A stretch of 64,000 nucleotides of DNA from Monodelphis domestica (lineage: Eukaryota; Chordata; Mammalia; Didelphimorphia; Didelphidae). The first letter of the stretch is position 1, and each line of letters opens with the position of its first letter. The position numbers were made by a program, and so were the translations under genes. The DNA lies in contig NC_077228.1 of assembly GCF_027887165.1 (NCBI RefSeq), positions 210,467,135 to 210,531,134 of the forward strand, read 5' to 3'. Under the pieces are notes generated by a model, which saw only the letters and a program-made list of their open reading frames with translations, did not search any database and was not told the origin of the DNA. Positions 23,612-35,600 of this stretch are shown piece after piece.

Positions 23612-23999
23612 GTAAGTACCGCGTGTACAAAGACCTCGTATATGGATCCTTCTAGGAGTTTACGTTTTGCCAGGAAAGACATATCTTGTGTAATTTGGGG
23701 GCAATATTAGCTGGGGGTGGGGGTGGGGGTTGGTAGCTGGGCAGGAAAATATTCGTTAGAGGTGATGCCCGAGTTTTCAAGGGAACTTAAGTATACTAAG
23801 AAAGAGGAAAGGGTTAGGTTCCGGTACAGGACTGAGGGGAAAATGGCAAGGAGGAACACCAAAAAAGAAGGCTGTTTTGGCCCAAGCTTAGACTGTATAG
23901 TAATATGGAAATAATGGCTCATCTCAGGTTGGGAAATCTTACAAACTAGCTTTAAGAAAAAGTTAAACAGATCCTGACTTCAAGAAGCTTGCATCCTGG
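23612..23999. other. Possible SNHG25 downstream region, otherwise unannotated
   Basis: It begins with a strong donor GGTAAGTACC. Includes a GGGGGTGGGGGTGG run near 23,715. No further exon can be supported. Confidence 0.35.
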
Positions 24000-24170
24000 G
24001 ACAGCTAGGTGACTGGATAACTAGGGCCTAGAATTGGGAAGAGTTGGATTCAAATGTGGTTTCAGACATTAGTTGTATAACCCCGGGGTAGTCACTTGAC
24101 CCCAGTTGTCCAGCCCTTACTGCTCTTCTGGCTTTGGAATATATGGAAAGTAATGGTGTTTGCTTTTTTA
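24000..24170 (+). mobile_element. CORE-SINE, Mar1/WSINE1 type
   Basis: GACAGCTAGGTGACTGGATA head, shortened CORE, TTTGGAATATATGGAAAGTA tail. Confidence 0.8.
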
Positions 24171-24209
24171 AAGCTTGCATCTGAAAGGGGAGGACTACTT
24201 GTACTATCT

Positions 24210-24312
24210 AAAGCTCTTTGAGGGCAGGCACAGTTTTCTTTTACCTTTTTTTGTCTATCTAGGGCTTAGCACAGTGCCTGACACATAGTGGGCATTTAGT
24301 AAAATTATTGAA
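24210..24312 (+). mobile_element. L2 3' end
   Basis: CTCTTTGAGGGCAGGCACAG, AGCACAGTGCCTGACACATA and a TGAATTGAAATG-type end are diagnostic of LINE-2. Confidence 0.85.
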
Positions 24313-24517
24313 TTGAAATGGGGGTGGCAATGTCTTGAGAAACTTAAGATGCTTATTATTATTATACATGTATTAAGCAGTTATAAACTTGCCATATTAA
24401 GTGGAAGGAAGAAGGGATCCTATACCAAGCTTAGGAGTGGAGATACTTCAGACAAAAGCACTAATATTTTTAGAGCTAAATTTTTAGCTGACCCTCTTGT
24501 GCATTTGGAGAACTTTT

Positions 24518-24710
24518 TTTTTTTAAACCCTTATGGTATTTATCTTGGAGTTGTTTCGAATCCAAACAGAAAAGCAGTAAGGACCTGACAATTTGGTCAA
24601 GTGATTTGCCCAGAATCACAGCTAGGAGTGTCTTGAGGTCAGACTTGAACCTAGATCCTCCCAACTCCCAAGCCTAGTGCTCTATTCACTGAGCCACCTA
24701 GCTGCCCCTC
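24518..24710 (-). mobile_element. CORE-SINE, Mar1/WSINE1 type
   Basis: Reverse copy from the T-run at about 24,518 to ATTCACTGAGCCACCTAGCT. Confidence 0.85.
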
Positions 24711-25639
24711 ATTTGGAGTAAGTCAGAGAAGGCATTTTAGGTAAAAATATTTGATTCAAGGAAATGCATTATGTAGCAATGTAAATATCCTTCCAACATA
24801 TGATCTTGCCCTCCCTCCTTTCAAAGATCCACACTTCTAGGATAGATTGCAAACACTTCAACTTTGTTTTTAAAATTTTGTAATCCAGTTTCAGGATTTC
24901 TTACCATGTTTACACCACTTTTTTATGAACTTTTGCATACTGCCCCCAAGTTGATTTGCTGTCAGCACTAGCACTTATGCACCCCGTAATCACACTCCAG
25001 GAATGTTAAATCTTTTAGCTGCTTGGGGGGGGGGGGGAACCATTTTAAGGCTTAGCTGATATTACTCCTGGGAATTTTTCCTTGACTTTTCAGCACTATA
25101 CTCCCTCCCTTTTTAGTTCTTGTACCCTAATAATACCTTGTTTACTTGGATGAATTTAAGTGAGGTAGGTTGTATTAAAGCTGGGAGAAAGGAGAATGGT
25201 AGAATTCCCACTTCTATGTGTCAATTCCATTAAAATGCCTTAAATTAGGAAGTCATCTTACTGAGTTCAAATTTGAACTTGTCTTTTAAGTCTGCCCTCA
25301 AACTTACTTTCAAATGGAGGAGAACCTGGGACTCCTTTCTTTGTGTCTTAAGTTCCTGGAATGTGGATGCTTAATAGTTCAGAACAAATAGCATTAAGGG
25401 AACCTGGAAAGTCTTGAAGGAAAACAAAAGATGAAGGGGGAGGTAAACCACTTGAAGTCTTTCAACTTGTGCAAAGATGCATAGTCTTGGAGATGGAGAC
25501 TACTTTTTGTTGATTACCATTTCTGATCTTTGTACCATTCAATCCACTAAGTTTGAAATCCTCCCCCTTTTTATTTCTGCACTAGATACCAACTTTCATG
25601 GGTTTAATTATCTATAGGTGCAGTTAATAATGGCCCACT
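24711..25639. other. Intergenic, nothing recognised
   Basis: Single-copy-looking AT-rich DNA, with a run of about fifteen G near 25,025. No exon, RNA or repeat family identified. Confidence 0.4.
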
Positions 25640-25845
25640 GTTGGTGATCACATATGTGGTTTTCTTAGCAAAGATACTATTTGCCATTTCCTTATCCAGC
25701 TTGTTTTAGAGATGAGGAAAATGAGGCAAACATGATTAAGTGCCTTGCCCAGGGTCACATCTGTTAAGTGTGAAGCCATATTTGAACTTTGATGAGTTCC
25801 TAAATTCAAGCCTGGCACTTCCCACTGTACTGCTTATCTGCCCAT
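25640..25845 (-). mobile_element. CORE-SINE with BovB/RTE-type tail
   Basis: Reversed tail AGCAAAGATACTATTTGCCA, GATGAGGAAAATGAGGCAAA, CTTGCCCAGGGTCACA. Confidence 0.8.
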
Positions 25846-25995
25846 AGATGCAGAATTGCCTCAATCCTAGTTCTAGTCCCAAATCAAGTGGGAATAGCTA
25901 ATAGGTCATTTTGAACTGGCTAGAACCTACATTGGTATGTGGCAGCTGAAATTTGATACAGGTCTGAAGCAACTCATCTCCCTTTCCATCCCTTA

Positions 25996-26172
25996 AAAAA
26001 AAGCCAAAAACTCTTACCTTCCATCTTAGGATCAATACTGTGTATTGGTTCCAAGGCAGAACAGGCAATGGGGCTCAAGTGACTTGCCTAGGCTCACACA
26101 GCTAGGAAATGTGAGGCCAAATTTGAACCCAGGACCTCCTGATACTGCCATTGAGCCACCTAGCCACCCTAT
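25996..26172 (-). mobile_element. CORE-SINE, Mar1/WSINE1 type
   Basis: Reverse copy: CTTACCTTCCATCTTAGGAT through CATTGAGCCACCTAGCCACC. Confidence 0.88.
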
Positions 26173-26419
26173 CCCTCCATTTTTCAAAGCTTCCTTGTTA
26201 CTTCCAAAGAACAGTTCTATCAAGTTACCTGGGCTTCCAATCTCGGTCTGTTCTTGAATCCTTCCATTGAGCCCATACTTAAAGCAAGTAGCTGAAATAG
26301 CATTTTTATTTCCATGATGTCTCAAATCTGCCCCCTTCTGGCTGTCATTGCTGGTCACCTGCACTGCTGCAACACTATAAACATTTATTTTTTTTCCTGT
26401 TTCCTGTCTGATGACCCAT

Positions 26420-26575
26420 CTTGCACTGGGATGTGAAAGTGATTTTCCTAAAGTATTAGACTGGCCATGTCACATGATTGCTCAATAAATCTAGTGTCTT
26501 TCTGTTGCCACTAGAATAAAATATAAAGTGGTTCTTAGCTCTCCCTCAGTCTAGCCCCTTCCTATCTCTTTGATT
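26420..26575 (+). mobile_element. L2 fragment
   Basis: Resembles internal LINE-2 sequence (CCATGTCACATGATTGCTC, TAGAATAAAATATAAAGTGG). Degenerate. Confidence 0.55.
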
Positions 26576-26799
26576 TTTCTTTCCTAGTTAACAAGTCTAT
26601 TCCCAGTTAACAGTACCTGCTTAGTGGAAATACAAAAGAAAAGCAAAAAGGACAGCAGGACACGCCATGCCAATAAATGTCTGAACAAAATATATACAGG
26701 AAAATTGGGAGAGAATCTCAGAGGGAAGATACACTGACGGGCACACACCTTTCTCTGGACTTGATCCTGGGTGTGCTTGCTTTGGCAGTACATATACTA

Positions 26800-26960
26800 A
26801 AACTGGACTTGAACCTGGGAAGGGTGTGTGTGAATCATGAAGACCTGGGTTCACACATCCCACCCCCCAATTTATTAGCTGTGTGGTTCTGATGGTCATT
26901 TAGCCTTTGTTTCCTCATTTATAAAGAGGGAGTGGGGAGGAGGATGGATTTGATAACTTA
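26800..26960 (+). mobile_element. MIR remnant
   Basis: GAAGACCTGGGTTCACA, TTATTAGCTGTGTGGTTCTG, TTTCCTCATTTATAAAGAGG. Confidence 0.65.
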
Positions 26961-27269
26961 GGCCCTTTCTAAGACTCTGATTGTGTTTTGCATGGGCTGG
27001 CCCCCATACTTGCAAAGTTCTCCCTTTTGGAATCTCTGGTTTCGCCTTCAAGAAGTTTTTCCCAGTTCCTTCAGCTTCTAGTATGTATTATGTATGTATA
27101 TATCAGTGTCCTTCGAGAATGTGGCCTGCCTCTTTGAGGGCAGGCTCTTTGTTTTTGGCACTTTTGCCTTAAAGAGAGCAGCTTTTAAAAATTAAATAGG
27201 CGCTGTATTAATAAGCATGTTTAAATGGCAGGAGCAGATGAAACAAAATCTTACGTGTGGTTTTAAAAA

Positions 27270-28095
27270 TGTTTGATTCTCTGGCATTGTTGTCATTACC
27301 CTTCCACCATTCCATCCCCAAGAAAAAACAAAACCTCTCTCATAACTAGTAAGTAGTCAAAGAAAACAAATCCATCCATTGAGCTTGTCTGAAAATACAG
27401 GTCACAGTTCACACCTCCAGCCAAGAGGCAGAACAGCCTTCTGGAATCATTGGCAATCTTGGCGATTGTTTCCTTTTATAGGGTTTAGTCGTATAAACTT
27501 CTGGTTCTGCTCACTTAGTACTAGTTCATACAAGTTTCCCAGGTTCTAAGACCATTCCTTTTGCCATTTCTTTCAGCCACACTATATACACTTATATTCA
27601 TGTGCCATAATTTGGCCATTCCCTAATTTATAGGGGTCGATCTGCTTGTTTCCAATTCTAAAACTCAAACTGCTTGGTAGGAGCATTTTAGTATTTTAGT
27701 ACTTTTTTAGTATTAGCATTTTAGTATTTAGTATTTTTTATTTATTTAGTATTTAGTATTAGCATTAGTATTCCTGGGTCCTTTCTCTGGAATGGGATCT
27801 TTGCCTGACAGTTGAAGGGTGTTTGTGGCACAGTTCCTGCCACCCCTCTAGTCGCCATTTTTCTTACTACTGATTTGAGGCCTTTTCATAGGTTGTTGAT
27901 AGCTTGCTTTTTCTCCCTTTGATAGCTAACTGCTTACTCATATCCTTTGACCATTTATCTGCCGGGAAACGGACCTTATGTTTGTATCAATTCCCTAATA
28001 TCTAGGATCTCGGACTATTGGAGAAATTTGCTATAAAGTTTCCTTCACCAACCAGTTAACTTTCCCATCTAACTGGATTCATGTTTCTGAAAAAT
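27270..28095 (-). mobile_element. L1 fragment, old
   Basis: Parallels the 3' portion of the L1 near 2,600-3,400 in reverse (CATATCCTTTGACCATTTATCTG; GGCCATTCCCTAATTTATAG). It is interrupted by a TAGTATT-rich low-complexity stretch. Confidence 0.65.
27690..27775. repeat. TTTAGTATT-type low-complexity repeat
   Basis: Irregular reiterations of ATTTTAGTATT and TAGTATTAGCATT within the old L1 fragment. Confidence 0.75.
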
Positions 28096-28202
28096 CTTTG
28101 CAATTGTAAATAAAATTATATAATAAATTATTAGGCCAGATGGACCATGACACACAGAAAATTCAAGAACCCCTGAGCTGCTAGGAGTTCTAAGTCAAGG
28201 GA

Positions 28203-28400
28203 GGCGGCAGCTAGGTGGCTCAGTGTATTGGAGAGCCAGGCCTAGACTTGGCAGGTCCTGGGTTCAAATCTGAATGTGTGAACCTGGGCAAATCACTTAG
28301 TTCCCATTGCCTAATCCTTACTGCTCTTCTGCTTTGGAACCAATAACCAATACATAGTATTGATTCTAAGACAGAAGGTAAGAGTAAAAAAGAAAAGAAA
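28203..28400 (+). mobile_element. CORE-SINE, Mar1/WSINE1 type
   Basis: GGCGGCAGCTAGGTGGCTCA head. The CORE lacks its CTTCCTAGCTG part, and the tail ends in an A-rich run. Confidence 0.88.
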
Positions 28401-28419
28401 GAATGTCATGGAACAAGCT

Positions 28420-29135
28420 ATAGACCTGTGCCAATGACTGCCTGTTGGACATTTCCAACAGGATGCTACATCTGTGTGGTGTCCTCCACCACCTTACCAC
28501 AACTCCCGTGCCTACCACCCTAATTCAAGTCCTTACCACCTTTCACTTGAGCGACTGAAATAGTGCCATAACGGATCTTATCCCAAAGCTTTTCTCTCAA
28601 CTTTCTACTACTGCCAAAGTGATATTCCAGTACCATGAGCATGGCACAGCTGCTCAAAAAGCTCTGGTGGCTCCTGCTTCTAGGATAAAATGCAGACTCT
28701 TGTCATGTAACATGTTTCCATAATCTAACCCTATTTTCTAGGCTGATGACACATCTTTCCCCTTTATATAGAGTGCTATATCCGAGGTTAACTGGCCTAC
28801 CACTCATAATATTTCCTTTTCTTTGGCACTGTCAATCCCGAACCCAGTTCCCAGAATATATTCCTTAAATCACTCCTTAAATCCCCAAGATTCCTTTAAA
28901 GCCCAGGTCAAGCATATGTAACCTTTCCTGATGCTCCGACCTGTAGCTGCTAGTGCCTCCCTTCAAAGATAACCTTGTATTTATTTTGGAAACATTTTTG
29001 TTTGCTTATATGTAACTATTTCCTGATAGGATGCAAGCTCCTTGATAAGACAGGGGATTTTGCATTTTGGTTTGTAACCTCAGCATTTGGCAGAGTACTT
29101 AGGCACAAAGTAGGCAGTTAGGAAGTGTAAACTGA
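28420..29135 (+). mobile_element. L2 fragment
   Basis: LINE-2 3' region: CTGATGACACATCTTTCCC, TTTAAAGCCCAGGTCAAGCA and the terminal ATGCAAGCTCCTTGATAAGA, with ACTTAGGCACAAAGTAGGCA near the end. Confidence 0.75.
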
Positions 29136-30429
29136 CCAACAGATCAGAATTCTTTCCAGAGATTCTGATAGGTTTCTTGCAAATCTTCCCTTGTCATTAA
29201 AGGGAGGGGATCTTCAAGAAGCGATAATGTATCCACCACCTACTCTGCCCTGTGTGGAGCTCCTTTTCAAAGCCTTCATCAAGGAAGCTTGTACAATGAA
29301 GTTTATTTTTAATACATGCTGAATTATTTCTATGTTTAGGTTTATAATTAGAAGCTTAAATCAGTCCTTCATTCTATACTCCATTCTTTTAACCCCCTAC
29401 CCAAGGATTTCCTCCGGTCATAGAACAGATAAGAAAGCAAAGATCATACGAGAGATGTGATATCTGACCAGCTCAGTAAACAGAACCAGCTTATGCTGGA
29501 TGGACCCACCTGAAGCCTGCATGAGTCCTTGGGCCACTTGTTAAGAATCACTGGGGAAGGGCTGAACCAGATTTTGCCCCCTCACCGTTGGGGCACACAA
29601 GACCTGTGACCGACCCACCATCACTTGGGGACGGGAAGGAGTGGAGTCTTTCTTGATGGACCACCTCCCTCCTCATTTGATTATGTCTTGGGATTGTCCA
29701 AAGGAAGGGTTGAGTAATGAGCTCCCAAATTGAATTTATGGACCTGTTCAAGGGAACGTCAGAGTCTTTGACTACTGGGAGAATCATTTGACCAAAATAA
29801 TTTGTCAGGACCGGTCAATTAATAAACTAATACGCAGAATTCCTGCCTCTTAGAATTTTTAATCATCATGGTGGCAGTTTTCATGTTTGGGGCGGGGGGG
29901 AGGTCCGAGAGGTCAGAAGATTCTAAGGAGGGAAGGAAAAATGCTGGAGCGACTAATTGAGGGGCAGTGAGGTCCATTCCCCACGTATGGTGATGATCCT
30001 CCAGGAGTCTCAGGCGAATGGGCCAAGGGTTATCCTTTCAGTCAAAAGATGATCCTGCTTGAGCTGAGCATTGCCGTACGACTGGCTGACGACCTATTTT
30101 AAGACGACTAAATTGATTTACCTTTAGACCCTTTAGAATTCTAAAGATGATGGGGTCTTAGAGTAGATGCACCAAACCTTTCACTTTACAAATGATGAAA
30201 CAACTAGTTAGTGTGTAGCCTGAATCGGGTCTCCTGCAGCTCAATGCTTTTTTCTCTATTTTCAAATTTGTTACTGGGGAACCACTTTTCTCATAAATGA
30301 TCACTAGGAGTATAGTTAGTTTGATCTATTGTAATTAGACTAAACTTACATTTGATTCTGAAGTCCAAAAGTAGATCATAATGCATTTTGTAGATGTCAT
30401 CTATAATGGTTTCCATGCTCATTTCAGAG
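29136..30429. other. Intergenic between SNHG25 and TEX2, nothing recognised
   Basis: No repeat family, exon or structured RNA identified. A GGGGCGGGGGGGAGG run is at about 29,890. Confidence 0.4.
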
Positions 30430-30655
30430 TATAGTTTCAGTGGCTTGAGAGCCAGGCCTAGAGACACAGAGTCTTGGATTCAAATCTGGCCTCAGACTAG
30501 ATAGCTGTGTGATCCTGGGCAAGTCACTTAACCCTGTTGACCTCATTTTGCTCATATGTAAAATGAGCTGGAGAAGAACCACTCCAGGATCTTTACAAAA
30601 AGACTTCAAATGGAGTCTCTGATTGAAATGGCCGAATAACAACAAACTCACAAGG
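30430..30655 (+). mobile_element. CORE-SINE with BovB/RTE-type tail
   Basis: ATAGCTGTGTGATCCTGGGC CORE, CACTCCAGGATCTTTACAAA tail. It ends about 200 bp beyond the TEX2 cleavage site. Confidence 0.83.
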
Positions 30656-30857
30656 CACCATGCTAGGCCCTGGGGAGACAAAGACAAAACCGTAGCCGAT
30701 TTCGCAGATGTTCTGCTTTGGCTTAGCAGCTCCTAACACAATTGAGCGTAGACTTCAAATGGCAAGTGAGCTGGATTTCCAGGTTATATTCCAAGCAATC
30801 TAGGCCATATAATTCTGGCTCTATTTGGAAAAACAAGGAAAAATAAATGAGATGCTC

Positions 30858-32486
30858 AGGTTTAGACATGAGATATTTATTCTGTGAGACAATGCAAGTG
30901 ATTGTAATTCCCCCACATACTTCTGATTAAGTGCAATAGGATACAGTCATGTGTAATCTCTACACAATAATGCACCTAGTCCTTTTATTTTTAGTTATTG
31001 CACAAAAATCAAATCATAAAGACCAGTGAACTAGACATGCGGACTTTATGAAAGGCAGATAAGCCTACATAATGAGAAATCAGAACTGGACACAAACTGG
31101 AATGGTCAAGGGATAGGAATTTTAGTCAGATATAATGCAATTAAAAGTAACCAAAATAAGTGTTCAAATATAATTTTCTTCAATATATTAAATGCTCTCT
31201 CTAAATCACATTCAGGCAAGGTGCATGTTTTTTGTTTTTCCTTATCAGCTGTCATGTCAGGTATGGTAAATTATCCAGTTACACGAGGCCATTTTGATTG
31301 GGGTCGAATGCTGCTTTGAACACAATGTAAAAAATAAGGTTGTCTTTCTGAAACTAAATTAACATTGTGACACATACACAAAGTAAATTTGGCAACATTA
31401 AGGAGATGTCACAAATCCTTATTCTCAGCTATGTAGTGTTCCAATATTATGCAAACTTTTGGTTTTAAATCTCCCAATGGGATAAGAATTCAGGAACAGT
31501 TCTCTTTCAATTTTGGCCATTATTTAGAAAAAGAAACTGTTCCTAAAACTATTCCTAAAACCAGTTTATGATTAACTTTAGTAAGCATTTTAATTTCTAT
31601 ATAAAACTTCCAGGCATAACAGAGTAAACACTGGGTGGGGAACCGGTGAAGTAACAAAGGTCATCCCACCCCCCATGGTACTGAGATTCTCTTTCTATAC
31701 GCAGAAAAATTGGATCTTTTGGGTCAGTGGGTGCAGTGTTAGACATTTTCATGTGTGCTCATGTTTCAAAAAAACATTCAGAGAAGTTACAAAGCACTGT
31801 GATTGTACCTCACTGGTAAAAAAGGCTTGGTATGGTTTGATCTCATGGCTTTGCCTGTATCACAGAAGCCCAACATCCCCACCCTGGCTGAGAGTGTGTT
31901 AGTGTGTGTATATATTTTATGGCTACTTGCTTCCAAAAATGCGCAATTTAATGTGAAAAAGGTTGCTAGGCCTATGTCCTCGCTGCCAAAGAAATTACTC
32001 TCGGAGCACCGCGCCCCTCCGCAGCAGAATTACTGCATGTGGTGGGGCGGGGGTTGTGGCTGCTCCACACGAGGCTGCAGAAAGCAGTTCCTTTGTACCG
32101 AGGCTGCCCGAGGACCCGTGTTGGGGGGGCTGAGGAGAGATGGGGGTCCTCCCTTCCCTCCGCTCAACTCTGCTTGCCCCTGTGTTGCCAAGGCATTTGT
32201 TGTGGTCCAGGGAGGCAACTTCTGCCACTCTATTTTTTGAGTGCTTAGAGCTTCTGGATGGGCTGGGACAGTCCTTCTGACTGCACCCGAGGCAAACCTT
32301 CACAGCCGACCCAGGGAGAGATGCCTCACGGTGGAATGGGAGCAGGCAGGGGGAGGCATGGCAGAAGCAGGCCTTTGGGGGAATCTCTGGCACAAGTGAA
32401 GGGCACGACTACAACACAGCTCAAAGAACCAAAAACCTTGATGATTAACCCATCTCTTAATACTGTAAACCACAGGTCTTGACACG
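30858..32486 (-). other. TEX2: TEX2 3' UTR with AATAAA polyadenylation signal
   Basis: About 1.6 kb follow the TEX2 stop with no recognisable interspersed repeat, in contrast to everything around them. On the minus strand an AATAAA lies at 30876-30881 and the repeat-free stretch ends just past it, so I place cleavage near 30858. The stop-proximal part (about 31,980-32,360) is GC-rich; the distal part is AT-rich. Long open frames on both strands here are chance products of the GC-rich part. The exact 3' end is inferred. Confidence 0.7.
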
Positions 32487-32609
32487 TCACAGTTGATCAG
32501 CAGCTTCCGCAGGTGGATCTGGGAGCAGACAGGAAGCCGATCGGGGATCCATGGCCGAGTGCATTATTGGGATATAAACATCATCCATGTTTGGCATGAC
32601 AAAAATTTT
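32487..32609 (-). CDS. TEX2: TEX2 last coding exon, with stop codon
   Basis: 123 nt, 40 codons plus TGA at 32487-32489. The acceptor is CCTTACAG. It encodes KIFVMPNMDDVYIPIMHSAM, then DPRSASCLLPDPPAEAADQL. This is the short tail after the SMP domain and matches the known TEX2 ending in length and character. The exon continues into the 3' UTR. Confidence 0.94.
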   Translation of the reverse strand, partial: KIFVMPNMDDVYIPIMHSAMDPRSASCLLPDPPAEAADQL

Positions 32610-35600
32610 CTGTAAGGAGCACAAGAGAAAACACGTTATGGATCTAGCCATTGCGAGTTTGCCAAAGAAGTCCCATCCTATTTTCCATAAGCAAGAAAGT
32701 CATCCCTCCTCCATTCTGCTTCCACCAGACTCGGGCCATGGGCTTTCTCTACACATTCTGAACTTCTCTCTTTTTAAATCCTCACTTTCTGCCTTGATAA
32801 CAGCTCTACAGCAGAAGGACAAGGGCTAGGCAGTGTAAACCTTAAAATTTCTTAGACTTGTGAATGTTGGAAATTTCACCATTGGAAGGTTTCATGCTTG
32901 TAGGGAATTTCATACTGATAGTGGGAACTCTATTGGAATGTGAACCCCATTGGCAAGGGAGGTTCCTCCTCCTCCCTTCTTAAGATTACTTTAGGACAGA
33001 AACCTTTTGCTGAACAATGGAAAGGGCTGCAGCATAGATCAAAATTTAATTATTCCAATCTCCACCCTACTCAGGGTAACAGGATTTAGGAAGGGCTGCA
33101 GCATAGATCAAAATTTAATTATTCCAATCTCCACCCTACTCAGGGTAACAGGATTTAGGAAGGGCTGCAGCAAAGGATCAAGATTTAATTATTTGAGAAT
33201 ATGACCTTCAACAGACATGTGCAAAGCCACAGACCTCTGGACGGTCCTGGGTTAAACTAGAGCCACCATTGGCACAGGGAAGACATGGACAGTGATTGGT
33301 AGATGTGAGAACTGAGGGGAGGGAACTTGGATGTTTTCCTCAAAGATAGAGGGGTCTGAGGATGGAGAGGTTGGTTGGAGAGGTTTTGCTCTGAGAGGTT
33401 GTGCTCTGAGAAGCTTGCTCTGAAGGAAGCTGGAGGTGGAGGCCCCTGAGACTGTTTCTCCATTTTGGTCACATGAGTGATAGGGACTGATCTCTTTTCT
33501 TTGCCTCAGCTATCTAAGGGCTTGGGCCTTTTGGCCCAGCCTAAACAGAAGGGGTATTTAAGCCCTATTCCCTTCTCTCCCCTTTCTCTCTCCCTCTCTC
33601 TCTCTTATCTCTAATACCTTTCTTCCTCCTGTTTGTAATTAAACTCCATAAAAAGTTGACTGCTGACTTGAGTTTTCATTTAGGAATTTCATAGCTGAAT
33701 TCCTTGGTGACCTTAAATTAATATATATCAGTCTTTTAAAGTGATTTCCTTGTCACAGCAGTCAACACGGCCAGAAAGGGCCTGAGGTCACATTTGAATC
33801 CAGTTCCTTCTGACTCCAGGCCTGCACTCACTGCCCCATAACGTCTCATGTCTGAAGAAAAGATTTTAAAAGGGCAGCTTGCAACAATTTTAATCAGGCA
33901 AGCTAGAAACTGTAAAATATTGCTTTCAAAACCTGGCCAAAGTTGAAGAATCACTAAGGAACAAATGCAGGCACAAAGTACTTATCTGGGCCTAGATAAA
34001 AGGTGGACTTGAGACCTTCAGTTCCAAGTTTAGATCCATAGAAGAAACTGTGACTTTATCTCCATAAGCTGTATGTGTCAGTAGTTAAGTCACAGGTAGT
34101 GACTGGGGCCAAGAAGGGACATACAGTTACCTAGGCTGTAACCCCATTCACATGACTACATTTCAAATCTATTATTTGGAATCCACTTTTCCCATGAGTA
34201 GCAGGTGAATGACGGATCAGTGGCTGTGTGTGTTTGACCCACTATGGCACGATGGAACATGTTCATTTTTTTGATGACGTTCCAACTAAAGCTTAACAAA
34301 TTCCCTAAACATTTTTGTCTTGAACGGGACATAGCAGTGGGACTTCACCTAGATGGCAATGACTGACTCTGACTGTGTAGATATTACTCCTAAACTTGGA
34401 TCTGGGAGCAAGAAAAAGGAAAGATGTGGGCATAAAGGCATGCCTCAAATCTCCCACTTCCTAGGCCTATGAAAGTTGAGGAAGAATCAGGAACTCTGAG
34501 GAAGAGTCAGAGAAAAAAAATGAAAGCACACTGGATTGGGAGGTAAGGAATCTGAGTTGAGTTCTACCTCCATCACAAACTAGACAGAGGCAGCCTGAGT
34601 GAACTTACTCCCAAGTGGACTGATCTGGCACCCAAGGTGAGTCCCCTGGGTAAGGCAGATGGGAAAACAGTTTTCAGATTTTGGCAGAGAGCTCCTGAGA
34701 CCTCAGGGATCTTCCTCATTGACTGTATTAGTAACATTTACTCTTTGTACAGTTAAGAACTGAAAAAGTTTACAAAGACTCAAAAATGCTAGATGACATA
34801 ACGAACACACCTGAAATTCTTGTTCCAGTTTCTTTTCTATCCAATCAGTCACATGAACTATAGTCACTTCTCTCTCACCAAGTTTTGGCCGAGCTTTCAG
34901 CTCCACATGTGGTGGCTTTCGGAAGCCATACCTTTAAAGAAAACACAAATACAGTAATACAATTTCTCTCCTGCAAGGGCTGCCGCAAAAATGTGGACTA
35001 TGCATGAAGAATAATGTTTTTAATACAATTTAATAAAATGCGATCTGATAGACACACCAAGTTAATATTGATTCAAATACAGAAAGCTCCTCTTAATTCC
35101 ATTTTGGTCCTTTAAACATCCCTGTGCTATCTGTGATGCCAAAGGAATGAATGAATACCCATCAATTCTACTATTGATTTCTTCAGAATATACCTACAGG
35201 AAACAAAAATAGTACATGGCAAATAGAAGGCTGTCGTTCATTTCTGCTTTCGAGTTCTGTGGCAGCTGTTAGGCCAGCCAGGGCTGAGAGGGCTCTGATC
35301 ATTGATAGGTTCTAGAATGACTTCTCTGCACTATTTGCTGGTAGCTTTTGTTTGCTGTGGCACTGAAAAGCTGCATTTGCAACTTTGGAAAGACTTCCTT
35401 ATTTTATTTTTTAAATGATTTTTTTTTTAAAGTCATTACCTTCTGTTCTAGCAACAACTCTAAGACAGAAGAGTGGTAAGGGCCAAGCAAATAGGCTAAA
35501 TGACTTGCCTAGGGTTACCTAGCTAGGACGTTGTCTGAGGCCAGATTTGAGCCCAGGACCTCCCATCTCCAAGCCTGGCACTCCATCCACTGTGCCACCT

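Larger units (their letters stand above)
32610..34810. other. TEX2: TEX2 last intron
   Basis: Dominated by the solo LTR at 32834-33757, itself inserted in a reversed Mar1-type SINE whose pieces remain on each side (about 32,790-32,833 and 33,762-33,845). The remaining kilobase shows no other feature. Confidence 0.7.

Noticed and set aside
31803-32393. Overlapping frames of 145 (plus) and 132 (minus) codons
   Set aside because: They lie in the GC-rich part of the TEX2 3' UTR, have no family features and occur on both strands.
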